64,000 nucleotides of DNA, from contig OOIN01000003.1 in the NCBI GenBank assembly GCA_900323505.1, positions 868,001 through 932,000 of the forward strand, in the 5' to 3' direction. Below the pieces are notes generated by a model. That model saw nothing but the letters and a program-made list of their open reading frames with translations, was not told the origin of the DNA and did no database searches. Below are positions 42,200 to 55,000 of the stretch, piece by piece; the first letter of the stretch is position 1; the number at the start of each line of letters is the position of its first letter. The translations under genes were made by a program, and so were the position numbers. This DNA is from Ustilago trichophora (taxonomy: Eukaryota; Basidiomycota; Ustilaginomycetes; Ustilaginales; Ustilaginaceae).

Positions 42200-44533
42200 T
42201 GCATCGAAGAGTTGGGTTCGTGGTGTGCGTCTGTGGCCTGGACCTCGTCGGCTCCACCACTTGAATGGCAGCCGCTGCCAATTTAGAACGGCTGTGCGGA
42301 AGCGGGTTTTATCCTAGCGCGCTCTGTTACTGCTGCTGCTGCTAAGTCTAAGGAGTGGGCAACTGAAGTTCGTCAAGCTTGTTCGGCAAGGGAATGTCAG
42401 GGTCCTTCGGAAGTGTCTGCGGTAAAGCACTGTACACGAGCTCGCGATGGGCTGATCTGAACCATCGGGTCAACCAAAGTACAATCAAGTCATAGTAAGG
42501 CAGTGGAGCTGATCTGGCGGAGTGCCAAAAATCGGGCCCTCTTCACATACAGTAGCTAGGCTAGAAGAAACTGCGCTAAGTACGAAAGACCAACACCATA
42601 CCTTGTGCAGGCAAGTCAGGGGGGCATGGGAAGTCTAGGCGAGAGAGAGCAACACCAACCGGGCGATGAGCTAGCTCAATCTCAAGACTCGTGGCTCTGT
42701 GTTGCGTTTGGCTGGGAAAACAAAAACAAAAAAAACAAAAAGAGAAAGAAAAAAAAAAAGGAAAGGAAAGGAAAAAACCAGTCGACACGCGCAGTTGCAG
42801 TGCATATTCACAGGAGCTTGGCTGAAACATGGCTGAGACGTGCTCCGCTGCACGACGCTCGAAATAGCTTTCTCCGCTCTGGGCCGCGCTTGGCTGGTAA
42901 AGTGCCAGATTTGCTCATTTCACACGACAAAATTTCTTTTTTCTTTGGCCTCTCACTCGCGGGTCCGCTCGAAACGAGCCGACACCTGGTTGTAGCACCA
43001 GCAGACCGCACGCTAACACATCATCAAGGTCGATGGGAATTTTTCGTGATTCTTTTCCCCCCTTGTGTCAAATTCCACCTTAGACAGCACAGTAGCGGAA
43101 GATGCATGAACAAGGTCTTGCTTCGGGTGTACAGTTGAAGCGAGACGTGATCTCGAACACACTCCAGCGTGTCAAAATGGCCGGCGAAGAGTACGGATAC
43201 CCTGTCGCCGATCCAAAAGACCGACCACCCGACAGGCACATAAAAAAAGAAAAACAAAAAAGAGAGAGAGAGAGAGAGACCCGAAAAGTCGGGTCACTGC
43301 AAAACCAGAGCTTTTCCAGCAAAAATCAAATTTTGCCAGAGTCGGCACATCGGAAGTGACCCTGTTCCGTAACTCAGAAACGGATTTCTAACCTTTTACA
43401 GGAAGAAAAAAGTTGCACATCGTTCGAAACTCTGTTACTGTTTTGATCCACCTGTCGAGAGGCTTCTTCTGCATGCCTCGTCATTTGCAGACGGCGTCCG
43501 AAGATAGCACTTTCGGATCTCGTCCGCGCACCAGATCCACCGAGTGTACAAGAAGAGCAAGGACTCTATGAACAAGGCTGTCAGTTGTGGCTGTCAATCG
43601 CGGTGAACAGAATCCAATGTTGCCCTACTCTAGACACAAATTGGAGGGCACGCAGCATCGTTTCGAAATGGAAGGTGCGGGCTCCGGAGATTACTTTTCG
43701 TAGCTGCCAACCTGTTCATGCACTTTGTACACTAAAGCATGTACCTCTGAACAAAGCTGACCAATCGTGCGCGCGGCTGCAGACGGTTTTCGCCACGAGG
43801 GTCCTATGAAATATCGTTGCTATTGCGAACGCGACGATGGACCAATCATTCCGACTTCGCATCGTGATCTCGCTTGAATCGTTCACTACCTCCAAGCCTT
43901 TGTCGCACCTGCTGTATTTCCCTTGGCGTCTTCGGCCATTCCATGTATAGACTCGGAAATCTCTAGAATCCCTATGGAATATTGACATGGTCGCGTCGTC
44001 GACTTCCGTAGGCTTCAGTTTCCCTGCCTTTTGTTTTCTTGACGACTCTCCGTCTTTGCCGGCCCATCGCTAACTCGACCCCGGCTGTCGAACGCAGCCG
44101 AGCGGGATGACAAGCGAGACAGCACTCTCGCTTTTTCTGTCAAGGAGGCCAGATTTTGACAATCTGCTAGTGTACACAAAATCTCGGCTATCTTCTTCGA
44201 CATTCACCTCCATAGCGTATTCTAACGGGAAGCGAGCGATCTTGACGGCCCGGCCCGATCAGGCCAGCAGCCTGTCGAAAAAGCTGGGTACTTCGTAGTT
44301 GCGCTGCGAAATCATGCTTGAGCAAGACAAGCTTTGGCTGAAATATTGCACTGCAGCACGCAGCGCCCTAGTATACGCCCGAATTACCAAAGACTCGAGA
44401 GAAGTCAGCCAAGACGACGAGAAGGTGTGTGTGTTAGTTCCTGTTAGTACCTCTGAACTTTCGACTGGCAAATCGGGACGTAAGGAGACGGCTGAGAGCT
44501 AAGCGCCGCGGCTGACGAAAAACAAAACTAAAG

Positions 44534-44652
<119 letters not shown>

Positions 44653-45717
44653 ATAAAAATTCTGGAACCTTTGCTAGCACAGCCTCGCCCAAAGAGAGCG
44701 TTTCGAACTGCAGAGCGCGAAGATCTCTCTGGTCGAGTTTTATTCAGGCCACGCCAGTGAGCGAGCGCTTGCTGTGCATCTCGCCAGCGCTTCTCTACCC
44801 GCTTGCCTGCTAGGTATCATCTAGCATGAATACGATTGGGTTTGGTTCAAGCATCTTGGCGATGTGTTACATCGGCCCGTATTGCACCGACACGAGTTCT
44901 TACGAGTTCATTGATAAGAGTTCATTCTTCATTCTTCATTGTTGATTGTTCAGCGTGCAACGTGTCTGGGTGTCGTGAGCAATCAGAAAGCTGATTGGAC
45001 CGTACTTTTGTCAAACAACGTTGCATTATCGCGCCTATTCGCTTCCCGATTGAGCATATCGCACCCACCAGTACAATCCCGACAATAGCCGCAGGGCCGC
45101 AGCGGGTACGTCTTATACGAGACCATGCAGAACGCCACGCTGCGCAGCCGGCAAGGAAGAGGACTGTACTGCAGTGGTAAACTGGAAAATGCATAAAAAT
45201 TGCTGACCGCGGCACGAATCTGGGCCGCCGCGGCCAGATTGACATCTAGGCGAGGCTGCCACGATGTGACCAGCTGGAGCTATCGACGGTGACTTTGGAA
45301 TTGGGTCTGGCAGTGGAAGAGATTGCAACGATCGGAGCACTGAGTGACTTTTCGCAATGGCTCGGAGTTGATGTTCCTGCGGCGTGTCAAGGGCAGCTGA
45401 GTTGGTCGCTGATTGCGTCGAAAACACACAAGTTTGACGTTGCCGGGTATCCATCGATGTCGATCGAATCCGAGTGTCCCGACTGTTGCTGATTCTTCTC
45501 CCAGCAAGGTGAGCCTGGCAGCCAATGTCTGCGAACAACAGCAATTCAAGGCTTACCATAACAGCCAGGTTCTCGTCGTCATTTGACCGAAGCCCGAGGC
45601 GGTTGCTCTGTATTGGTACGCAAAGCATCGCGTGGGCAGCAGCGAGAAAGAGCAACCGAAATGCGCGCGGCGAGACCTCCGCAAAGCCATCAATCAGAAA
45701 AGATGCTTTGCTTTGCT

Positions 45718-45745
45718 TGCATGCATGCATGCATGTCATGCATGT
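45718..45745 (+). repeat. TGCA-type tetranucleotide repeat with ATGCAT palindromes
   Basis: A run of TGCA units with one TC interruption makes several overlapping ATGCAT/GCATGC palindromes. Confidence 0.9.
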
Positions 45746-45828
45746 GTCGAAACGCACCGTGGTGGCCCTTTGTTTGCGGATTTAAGTTATGGACTTGACA
45801 TGGCACGAGCGATCTGGAGAGTAGCCTT

Positions 45829-46515
45829 TCAATCGGACGTATTGTCCGATCCATGCTGTTCTTGGCCTTCTAGACTGATGTCCATTGATGCACATCGCTC
45901 GTGAGCGGAGCCAGCGGAGAAGACGTGGCAGAGACACTCGGGACCAGACGGTTCTCCAAACGACGGACGATTGTGTTCCGGACGTGAGCAACACCGCAGC
46001 CGGTCAAATATCCGGCAGTGGCAGTGGTGCACACGACTGACTTTGCTCGGCGTCGATCTGCGTCCAACGAGGATTGGGATGATGGTGTGGCGAACCGTAT
46101 GTCTCACGTCCGCATCTGCATTATACACCACACCAGGAAGAATGGCAGCAGAAGCAGCAGCGAGATCCAGTGCAAAGCGAAATGGAGACAACAGTTCCTG
46201 AATTTTGCGCTCAGAAGTGTCGATTGACAGTTTCAGGTTTCGCTGGATGGCTCTCTTGTTTGAAGCTGTTCCCCTCGATTTCTTGCGAGAATTTCGCACT
46301 CCGTTGCATGCCAGGAACCGTGGAGTCAAGCGCTCGACATGAGATCGTGTGCAGGATGCATGGAACTCTGTACGCTGTTTATATGTATATGTGGTCGGAC
46401 ATGAAAATATGGTTCTGCATTCAAGAGCGCACATGGCGTTGCCCATTGTCTCTTCTGCATCTGGCGAAGGGATGTCGACGACAACGAAGACGATGACAAC
46501 CACGACACAGATCAT
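45829..46515 (-). CDS. hypothetical 228-codon frame with signal-like N-terminus
   Basis: ATG 46515 opens a 228-codon frame in otherwise gene-free DNA. The N-terminus MICVVVVIVFVVVD is strongly hydrophobic, like a signal peptide or anchor, and the body contains many Cys (about 15) and no recognised domain. Codon choice is less biased than in neighbouring genes, so this may be a chance frame. In a plant-associated smut, small orphan secreted proteins are common, so it is recorded as a weak candidate only. Confidence 0.18.
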   Translation of the reverse strand: MICVVVVIVFVVVDIPSPDAEETMGNAMCALECRTIFSCPTTYTYKQRTEFHASCTRSHVERLTPRFLACNGVRNSRKKSRGTASNKRAIQRNLKLSIDTSERKIQELLSPFRFALDLAAASAAILPGVVYNADADVRHTVRHTIIPILVGRRSTPSKVSRVHHCHCRIFDRLRCCSRPEHNRPSFGEPSGPECLCHVFSAGSAHERCASMDISLEGQEQHGSDNTSD

Positions 46516-47305
46516 GCCTGAAAAGTTGTTCAAATAGGGATTTACGGAGTTGATCCTTCTCCTCGATGCGTTGCACGATTCGATTCGATGCGATGGTGAG
46601 GTAGTTGTCTTTGAGCTTCAACTTGCCTTACATACTGTAGCGCGCACAGTACACTATATGTCTCTCCGCACCGCAAAAATTTCGATCTTTTGGTCTCAGC
46701 TCAATGACGCTCTGGTCCGCAAAGCCGCTGGGCGTTCCGATTCAAAAAAATCTCCTCCGAAACATTTTCTATTTTTTTTTTTTTCTCTCTCTTCCAAAAA
46801 TGGCGAGTTTACCAGGTAAGAGCAACCACGAGCCTTGGCTTGTCTCGAGTTAGCAAATGGACATTAGCCATCGCCACAACGTGAAAATCGGGAGAGCAAG
46901 CGGGCGTCTGGGCCCAAGACCGGTCCGGGATGCCGCTTCGAGGTGCTGAGGGGTGGCGTGCTTTGCAAGCCATCTTTTCTTAATCGTGAAGACGTCCACA
47001 ATTTCCTAGGTTTTGGTAGGCGGTGCTATGTTGTCTTGGTGGTATTGCAGTCCGATTTTGAAGTACGACACATACACAAAGGGACAAGTCAAAGTGTGTG
47101 TTGCTCTTGTTGCTTCCAATTGAGCAATGGATGCCGGTCGGTCGGACACCATATTGAAGGCGGACCATATTGTTGTAGCTCAGCTGAGCTAGAGGGCGGG
47201 CAGCAAGCCACAACTTTGCGCCGCCGATGAAACGACGATGATGGCCTTGCATTTTCACTCCAGACCTCAGTTTGAGATCTCTCCCTCAACCTCCTTTTTT
47301 TCTGG

Positions 47306-47312
<7 letters not shown>

Positions 47313-47351
<39 letters not shown>
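47313..47351 (+). repeat. poly(T) run, 39 bases
   Basis: Uninterrupted T from 47313 to 47351, followed by CTTTTTTC. Confidence 0.95.
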
Positions 47352-47815
47352 CTTTTTTCTTGCTCCACTTGTCGCTCCCCCGTCAGCCCTTGACAAGGCT
47401 CTAGCCATGACGCTGGGTCATCTCAGGCTCATCTCGTGCTCGCTCCTACTGCTGAACGCCTTGACAAGCTTGCTATTTGCGATGCATTTCCACTTCATTC
47501 GCCCCATCTCATCTTTTTGCTTCTCTGGGCGGCTTTTCATGAGGCTGAGATGTAGTGATTGTCTGTCTATTGGCGGATCCGCGCTTTGCCATGATACACA
47601 ACATTCTCTGCTTTTTCTGTCAGTCAACGAAGCAAGCAACAAGCAAGCGACGATCAGAATAGCACGAGCAAACCCGCAAAACAAGGTGTGAGCTCCAAGC
47701 ATGAATCGTGAGCTGCAGTCCAGCCATCAGACTTCTGGATGCAGTTCCAGGAGAAATTTTGATTGATCCGAGGCTCAAATTCAGCACTCGAAGAGGGGGG
47801 CGCGCAAGAGGGAGG

Positions 47816-47820
<5 letters not shown>

Positions 47821-47904
<84 letters not shown>
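47821..47904 (+). repeat. (AG)42 dinucleotide microsatellite
   Basis: Forty-two perfect AG units, flanked by further purine-rich sequence (GGGAGGGAGAC before, GGGAGAGAGAC after). Purine-pyrimidine mirror tracts of this type can form triplex DNA. Confidence 0.95.
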
Positions 47905-47913
<9 letters not shown>

Positions 47914-49693
47914 CAGTTTGAACCCTTTGTGTCCCGCCGAGCCACACTGCTCGCGCGAGGGACGAGCGACTATTCACCGGTGCAATTTTGACGCACTTCT
48001 GGGTCTCATCTGAGACCGGGGCTCGATTCATTCATTCGCTCGCTCGTTCCTCTCTGGCGGTCAGTTGGTCGTCAGCGTGGCTGTGATGATATCGAGCGAG
48101 GGCTGACGCAGGCTGGCTTGCTTTATTTCTTTGATGCCTCCTGCGCTGGGCTCACTTGCTCGCTCGCTTTACTTGCTGCGTCTGCTCCCACTTGGCATTT
48201 CGTCACACTAGTCATTGCTGCTGCTGCTCCTCCTCCCACGGCTCGCTCGTGGTCAATGTCTCTGACCCTGCAGTCATTTGCAGATGGGGAGCAACCAGAA
48301 GATGCAGATGTCCAGACCCCGACACACTCTGCCTCTCTCTCTCTCCCACTCTCCTTACACTCTCTGAATCTGTCTCTGAGCTTCACCGTCGTCGTTTGAT
48401 CGTTGTGTGTGTGTGTGCAGCTCAGAGTGTCTCTCTGTCATACGTGTCTGTCACCATCATTTGGAAGCTGTCTCACCTTGCCGGCATCCATGCTGGCTGG
48501 TGCAAGCCCTTTCCGATACCGATCCCCCGAACCCGGAGTCGCGGAATTTCCTTTCTCTCTCTCTCTGTTTTTTTAGGCAATGGTTCGTCCACTTGCTCGC
48601 TCGCTCGTGCACCTCGCTGCTGTCTGGTTTGGCCTTCCCCTCTATGCCATGCTCGTCGTTTGACCATCGCCTCCGCCGCCGCCGCCGCAAATCGTTTTAG
48701 CCCTGGGTTTTATTTTTATTCTTTATTTTGTTCGCTCACCATCGAGATGCAGGTGGGGTCATTGCGCTGTCTAGTGGTTTCAGAACAAAACTCGCTCGGC
48801 CTTGGCCCGCCGTTGGCGCCTTTGACACTCAGAAATTGCCGCTCCCTCCCCCTTTCTCCTGCAGTGTCCTGTGTATGAGACTCTTGCGTCTAGTGACACC
48901 TGTCCTCATACAGCCAGCAGCCAAAGCAGCAGCATCTCATAAGGCGTCTAGCGTACGTCCGCCTGTAATCGCTGCCACCTTTGGCTAGCTCGCCAACGCA
49001 GCACAATAGAGCACACACTGTAACCTCGCCGCCCTGTTCGCTTCCTCATCTTTGGGTCCGCTTTGTCGCAAAGCAGCCTTCAGAACCGTGTGTCCTTTGC
49101 CTCTTCGCTCGTCTTTCGCCTCAGCTGCCGGCGTATCGTCGCAATCCCTCGGACCTTTTGCTCTTCATTCGCATCAGGCGAACATTCGAAAAAGCGCTCC
49201 TGCATCCAGTCGGTCTTGCTTGGCTGGCCACGCCGTTGCAACGTTGCTCCCCGTACCCCAGCCTTGCTCGACTGACTCGTCAGACGTTGATATTACCACC
49301 TGCCCCAGCTCGACCAGCTTTCCTTTCCCCCCATCACAACCCCGTCATCACCTCACCTCTCCTTAGACTGTCCTTGCATCTCGTCCACATCCTCGTTCCG
49401 CTCCATACGCCATATTCGTTCCATACTCCGTCCTTCTAATCACCACCCAGTCGGTCTCTCCCCCCTCTGCCGGCAATCAACGACAGTCATCACCTCTTCG
49501 CCGTGACGACAAAACGCTCGACTCAGAGTGTTGACACATACCTGATCTGGACTTGAGACTCGGCACCCGACTCTTGCCAACAGAACGTCCAACACGAATT
49601 CCTCGTTTGTGTTCGAAGCTAGACTCAGGCTACGCGCGAGCTCGCTGTTTGCGCCGAAAGCCAAGCTTGCTTCATCGAGGTTCCGACTGTCTC

Positions 49694-50965
49694 ATGTTGG
49701 ATTCATCGGCGACGCCACGTTCAGCAACCCACTCTGCTGCGCTGCTGCTGCCTTCTTGGCCGCAACTGCCTCGGCCTTCGTACGCGCTGGCTCCCATCCA
49801 TACATCCAGCTCTAGGCCCAGCTCATCTCGTTCCGCTTCCAACACTTCGCTGCGCTCCCCAACATACGAGCGATCGTCCCCCTATCCTTCATCTAGACCG
49901 TCTCGATCGGAAATGCTCGAAGTTCAGACACCACATAGCGCATCCACTATGCACGAAACCGAGCTATACCGCACCCGACAGGCGTTGCAGTCGCACCTCG
50001 CGTTGCGACAGCAGTCGTCCTCTTCGTCTCGCCATGCTTCGTCGCAGCAACCACGCAGCAGCTCGAATAGCTCGCATGCTCACTCGTCCAACACTTCTTC
50101 CAATGCCCAGTCGTCGAGCAAAGAGGCACAGCACAAGGTGTACCTGCTCAATTGCAAGCACTGCGGCAACTTTCTCAGTGACCGCGGCATGAAGGCGGTG
50201 CTGCTGCTCAAGCCCAACATCACACTGTACAGCACCGATATTGTGCCGTCCACATGCGGACCGTTCTTTGCAGGATCTACCTTCCACGGCGGCATGGACT
50301 CGACCGAGCCGCCAGTGGAGCGAACGTGCGAATGCCTGACGCAGAGCCTCGGCTGCTACGGGTGTGGAGCACAGGTAGGATACAACATTATCTCTCCCTG
50401 CGCTCGCTGCACAAGCAGCGTGATGAAGCACTCGAGAAGCTCCAACGGTCACCGCACCGTGTTGCACTGCTCCGAGATCTCGGTCCGCGAGCGTCGCTAC
50501 ATTCCTGGCGAGCCTGGCGTCCGCGCCCAGGTCGTCGCACCGGTGCAACAGGTGTACACCAGTCCCAGGCAAGCATATGCCGAGGCTCTGCACGACGAGC
50601 ACTTGGGTCAGGCTTCGCAGGCGGAACTCTTCCGCCACAGCAATGCCTCGCGTCGGGACATCTACCGGCTCCAGTCCGGATTGGATGAGGATGATCTCGA
50701 GGCTGAGAAGGCCGAGATCAACGCTGCACTCCACTATCAGCATCCCCAACAGTACATGCAGCGCGACTCTCGTTCCTCTGGTCATCCTCCTGCCCATGAT
50801 ATCCATGCTGCCTCGAGTGGCAACAGGTCTTCGTCTTCGTCCAAGCGAGGGCGTGTGCTTCGACGAGGTGATACTCTGTTTTGGAGCGACCTGATTGCCG
50901 GTGGCGAGCGAGCTCAGCCTTTTGACCCAGATCCCATCCTTGAGAGGCCCATTGTGGGGAGGTAA
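49694..50965 (+). CDS. FAM72-domain protein with long Ser-rich N-terminal region
   Basis: The product has 423 residues from ATG 49694 (the frame extends upstream only to a TTG). Residues 1-145 are disordered and Ser/Arg/Pro-rich. Residues about 149-285 match the FAM72 family: VYLLNCKHCGNFLSDRGMKA, LYSTDI, CECLTQSLGCYGCG, VGYNIISPC and a C-terminal HCSEISVRERRYIPGEPGV. Paired Cys (CKHC, CECL, CYGC, CARC) suggest zinc binding. In mammals FAM72A binds and promotes loss of the uracil glycosylase UNG2; the fungal role is not known to me. The C-terminal tail (about 330-423) carries a helical Glu/Ala segment (DEDDLEAEKAEINAAL) and a motif RGDTLFWSDLIAGGE. Family assignment is from remembered patterns and should be confirmed by profile search. 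Confidence 0.83.
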   Translation: MLDSSATPRSATHSAALLLPSWPQLPRPSYALAPIHTSSSRPSSSRSASNTSLRSPTYERSSPYPSSRPSRSEMLEVQTPHSASTMHETELYRTRQALQSHLALRQQSSSSSRHASSQQPRSSSNSSHAHSSNTSSNAQSSSKEAQHKVYLLNCKHCGNFLSDRGMKAVLLLKPNITLYSTDIVPSTCGPFFAGSTFHGGMDSTEPPVERTCECLTQSLGCYGCGAQVGYNIISPCARCTSSVMKHSRSSNGHRTVLHCSEISVRERRYIPGEPGVRAQVVAPVQQVYTSPRQAYAEALHDEHLGQASQAELFRHSNASRRDIYRLQSGLDEDDLEAEKAEINAALHYQHPQQYMQRDSRSSGHPPAHDIHAASSGNRSSSSSKRGRVLRRGDTLFWSDLIAGGERAQPFDPDPILERPIVGR

Positions 50966-52028
50966 TTTGCCATTGCGCCTCTCTCAAACGTGCTTATGTG
51001 GACCTTCCGAACTGGGCAATCTCTACCTCTACCTGTGACTGCTTTCGACCTCAGCATTCAGCCAGCATTTCCACCTCCCCCATTTCCCTAGCTGCCTCAG
51101 TTCCTCTAATTCTTGCGTCCGCTAGCACGTCTCTCTTCTCTCGGTGTCGATTTCTTTCTTCTTATCATTACTTTGCATCTGTTCCGTATAATCTTTCCTA
51201 TCATCCCTTGGCGAAATGGTCACTGCAATCCAGCTCCTCAATAGACGGGCGGGCTGTTGCTGATCACCTTTTCTGCTGTCTGTCCCCATATTCTTCCTCA
51301 TGCTCATGTTCAAGCTCGCAACTCTTCTTGCATTAAACGTCCTCGCTAATCAACTCATACCTGATACATGTCTGCCTCCCTAGCTGTGCTTGCTCTTTGT
51401 GCGTTGTCGAAATACGACTTTGAACCGACTGCAGTGCCTAAGCCAGGGCATGGAAAGCAACCTTTTCTTTTTTTTTCAAGCATCAGACCCTGCATCAGCT
51501 TGCATCCCACTTTTGAGCGCCTCTTTCCACAAATTTTGAAAATTGATCGGGTTGAGCACAAGAGCTCGCCCGATACAGTACTGTCACCTATGAACTTGGA
51601 TGAAAGATCTGTGCTTGCTGGACAAGGCAGCACAGCGCGATGTTGGATCCTCTAATTTGTGGGTGGAGGTGTCCAGCCGAATCTGGGAACTTGACCCGTT
51701 TGGCGCGTCTGGCGTCAGGTCCGTTCACCCCAACACACTCACACTTGCACAGGGTCACACAGACTACAGAGTGTTGGTGTGCCTTCTGTGATCTTAGAGG
51801 AGGTTGGATATGAAATGTGACTGACCATCAACCACATCGACCGAGCATTCCGACAGGCCCCAATCTGTCCCACCGCCACAAGCTTCTGCACTTGAGGCAT
51901 TGTGTGCCATTCCCCAATCACTCCCTGAAGGTGGCGGCACTCACCCTAGCTCATCAACTTTTCGTCTACTGCGGGCCGCTACACCATCCTCATCCACATC
52001 GACAAGGCTCAACGACTAAGACGAAACG
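50966..52028. other. intergenic between FAM72-domain and BTB genes
   Basis: 1.06 kb with no supported gene. A 95-codon frame (51368-51655) starts with ATG and has a hydrophobic beginning but no recognisable content. A TACAGTACTGT palindrome lies at 51574. The right half contains the BTB promoter and leader. Confidence 0.5.
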
Positions 52029-55000
52029 ATGCAGAATCACATCTACGAGCTCGGCCTGCTCGGCGGCCGATGCTCTGATATTCGCATTAGGGCATTTGGC
52101 CGCATATACCATCTACATCGCCTCATCCTCATTCAATCCGGCTTCTTTCGAGCCATGCTCTGCGGCGGATACGCAGAAGATCTAGCAGCCGCTTCCGCTG
52201 CAGCTACGCTTAGCAAGAAGAACAGTCATCGCGCATCGCACGCATCCTCTTCTTCCTCTGCCAATGCTTCCTCTTCCGCAGCTCCCAGAGACACCGATAG
52301 CGACGTGGTCGAGCTTCATTTCGACGATCCCAACATTAGCAGGGCAGCTTTTGAGTATAGCATTGCTCGGCTCTACGGCGATGGTCCCAAACTAGTGCTT
52401 CCGTGCTGGTCGACTCCATCCTCCAGTCATCCTTTCTCCCCCGCCTTTACCATGCGTCTGTACAATTCATCCGACCTGCAGCTCGCCAACCTGCTTATCG
52501 ACAAGAGTTCACATCCAGCAACCCCACGTTTCCTGCTCTCCCTTCTCGCAACCTCCATCTACCTCAATATTCCCAGCGTCACCGCACAGGCACTTACGCT
52601 TGTTCTATGCTCAGTGACGCCTTTCACCGTGACTCAGTACCTCCGCTTTGCTATCGGCTGCGGCATCGAAGGCACCGATCTTCACAGATCCGCCTCGGAT
52701 GTGATGCTGCATGATCTTGACGAGTGGGACTGGGAATTGGAAGGTCCTGCAAGAACGCTGGAGGAGCTTGCTCGCTTAGATCCAAGCTCTAGCGCTTCAC
52801 CGCAACCACCAACCTCGCAGAGATCCCACAATCAAGGTACACCAGTCTCTGAAGATTTTGCAGCCGACTTCTCCCGAAAACTTCGTGTGGCAACCTCTCC
52901 CTCTGGGTCGAGGCGAGCCTCGACAGACTCGCTCGAGAGGGATGCTCTGCCAGACAGATCGAGCCATTCAGGCCGTACTACTTCCCGAGACCCTCAGTCG
53001 CACACTCCTGGTCGCGACGACAAGCGTAGTGCGAAAAAGACCGCGGGCTTCCGCGAGACCGAGCCAACAGGCCTGGCAAATCACGCCACAAACAACATTG
53101 CCCCCGAATACCAATATGGCCTCACTGCGGACAAGATTGGAGAAGCCTGCGTCTGCTGGTTTGCACGCTGGGGCTTCGACATATTTGCGCTCGAGTGCTC
53201 CATGGAACGCGAGCGCATCATTGAGATCGAAACGTGGATCCGAATGTGCAGGGAGGACCGCGATGTAGCACGCCTGGCGCTGTTGCGTGACCGTTTGCAT
53301 ACTGGTGATGTGGATCTGCTGCATACATCTATGCTCCCGAGAGGCCGCATGCCGGATCCTGAAGAGCGCATGCCCTCGCCGCGATTGCGAGTCTGGTCCT
53401 ACCCTTCCATGCCAAGCTCGTGGGTGCGTGCCATCATCTCTTCAGATGGCTTTTTCGTGCCCTCCGAATTGCACCGATACGAGTTTGCCAAAAAAGTGGT
53501 CGAGTTCAGACGCAAGCAAAAAGCTCTGATCAATGTCCTTGATCGTCTCATTGATGACTGGATGCGCGAGGATGAAGAGAAGAGCTCTCAAAAGGAATCC
53601 GAGGCTTCCGAATCGAATAGGAAGATGGGCGGTGCCAGTTCCAGTGCAGCTTCGTCGGATGCCGGAGATGGCTTTGGCTTCAAGGCGTTCCGCAGGACCT
53701 CTTCGGTAGGTGGCGATGATGACATGAACCCTGCAAGCACACCTCTGCAGGAAGCCTGGAATGACGGCGTTGATTCAACCACTTTTACAGCATCGCTCGA
53801 TGAAGATGAAGTCGAGTATGAAGAGCTCTTTTCCAGCGGCATCTACTACTCGCATATGCCCTTCCAAGCACTCAACAAGATCAGTGCAGATGTCTCGCCA
53901 ACGACAGGTCGTCCATATACACCGCTCAACGTTCTCCAAGCTGCATTGTGGGTCAGCAACGAGCTCAAGACGCACATCCTGTCTAGCACCGATTCGACTC
54001 GGCAGAGTACGACGTCGACAGCGCTCAACGAGACTGAAGTCGGCAGCGAGGCCCCCGAGTCCAATGACCCTTTGGCGCAGGACATGGATGGTGTTGGTGA
54101 GCTTGGCGTCTCTAGCTCCATCATCCAATTCAGAGACGCTTTTGAGTCAACCTTGAGCTCCTCCAACTCGCAGAGACGCTTTTCGCGAAGTCGATCAGGA
54201 ACGCCCGTCTACATGGCAGATGACTCCGATGCTACCTTGAGCTTCGGCTCCTCCTCGGGGCTAGGCGGTCTGGCAGCTAGTCCGCTCATGTTTGGAGCGT
54301 TGGGAGGTGGAAAGGCGGCACTTCTTAACAAGAGGTTCTACCTTGTACCCTCGGACGATACGGTTCGCTTTGGCGACGGTCTCACCTCTGTGATCGGTCT
54401 GACCGTCCCAACTGCCTCGAATGCGCCTCGGGCTTCTACTTTGGACGATGAGCGAGGCAGTGCCTCCAATGCGTTTGCTGATGACCACCTGGGCCCATCA
54501 GGAACCGCTGCGATCCAGATTCCGCACACTCTGCCGATCCATGCAGTGATGCACCAGGACCCAGCGACTGCATCGAATCAACGACGCGATCGATCGCACT
54601 ACTACGGCATCGCCAACGATGTTGCCACTGGCCGCGAGCTCGGAGAGTACGCCTACAGACATTTGTCTGAGACATCATCACGTTCGCAGCTGGGCTCGAC
54701 ATCGCGTCACTTCGACGAGAGCGATGCTCGACGATCCACCGCTGGCGAATCTGGCGCGCATTCTCACGATCCGAACGACGAAGCCGATGGTGCCGATGTC
54801 GAGTCGATCGACTCTGCTGGTGTCTCTCCCGAACGATGGAGTGGCTACGAGCCCATGCGAGTCGGTGTGGAGTTCTTCGGCATTGACAAGCTCCAAGAGA
54901 AGCAACGACTCTACTCGCCCACCTTTTTCTACGCGGGCAGCGTCTGGAATCTCTACATCCAGGTGGTCAAGAAGGTCAAGGGCATCCAGTTGGGTATCTA

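Noticed and set aside
45113..45757. 214-codon minus-strand frame
   Set aside because: It begins with GTG rather than ATG, has no domain and shows no codon bias.
49553..49693. 47-codon upstream extension of the FAM72-domain frame
   Set aside because: It begins with TTG and lies in pyrimidine-rich leader sequence; ATG 49694 is preferred.
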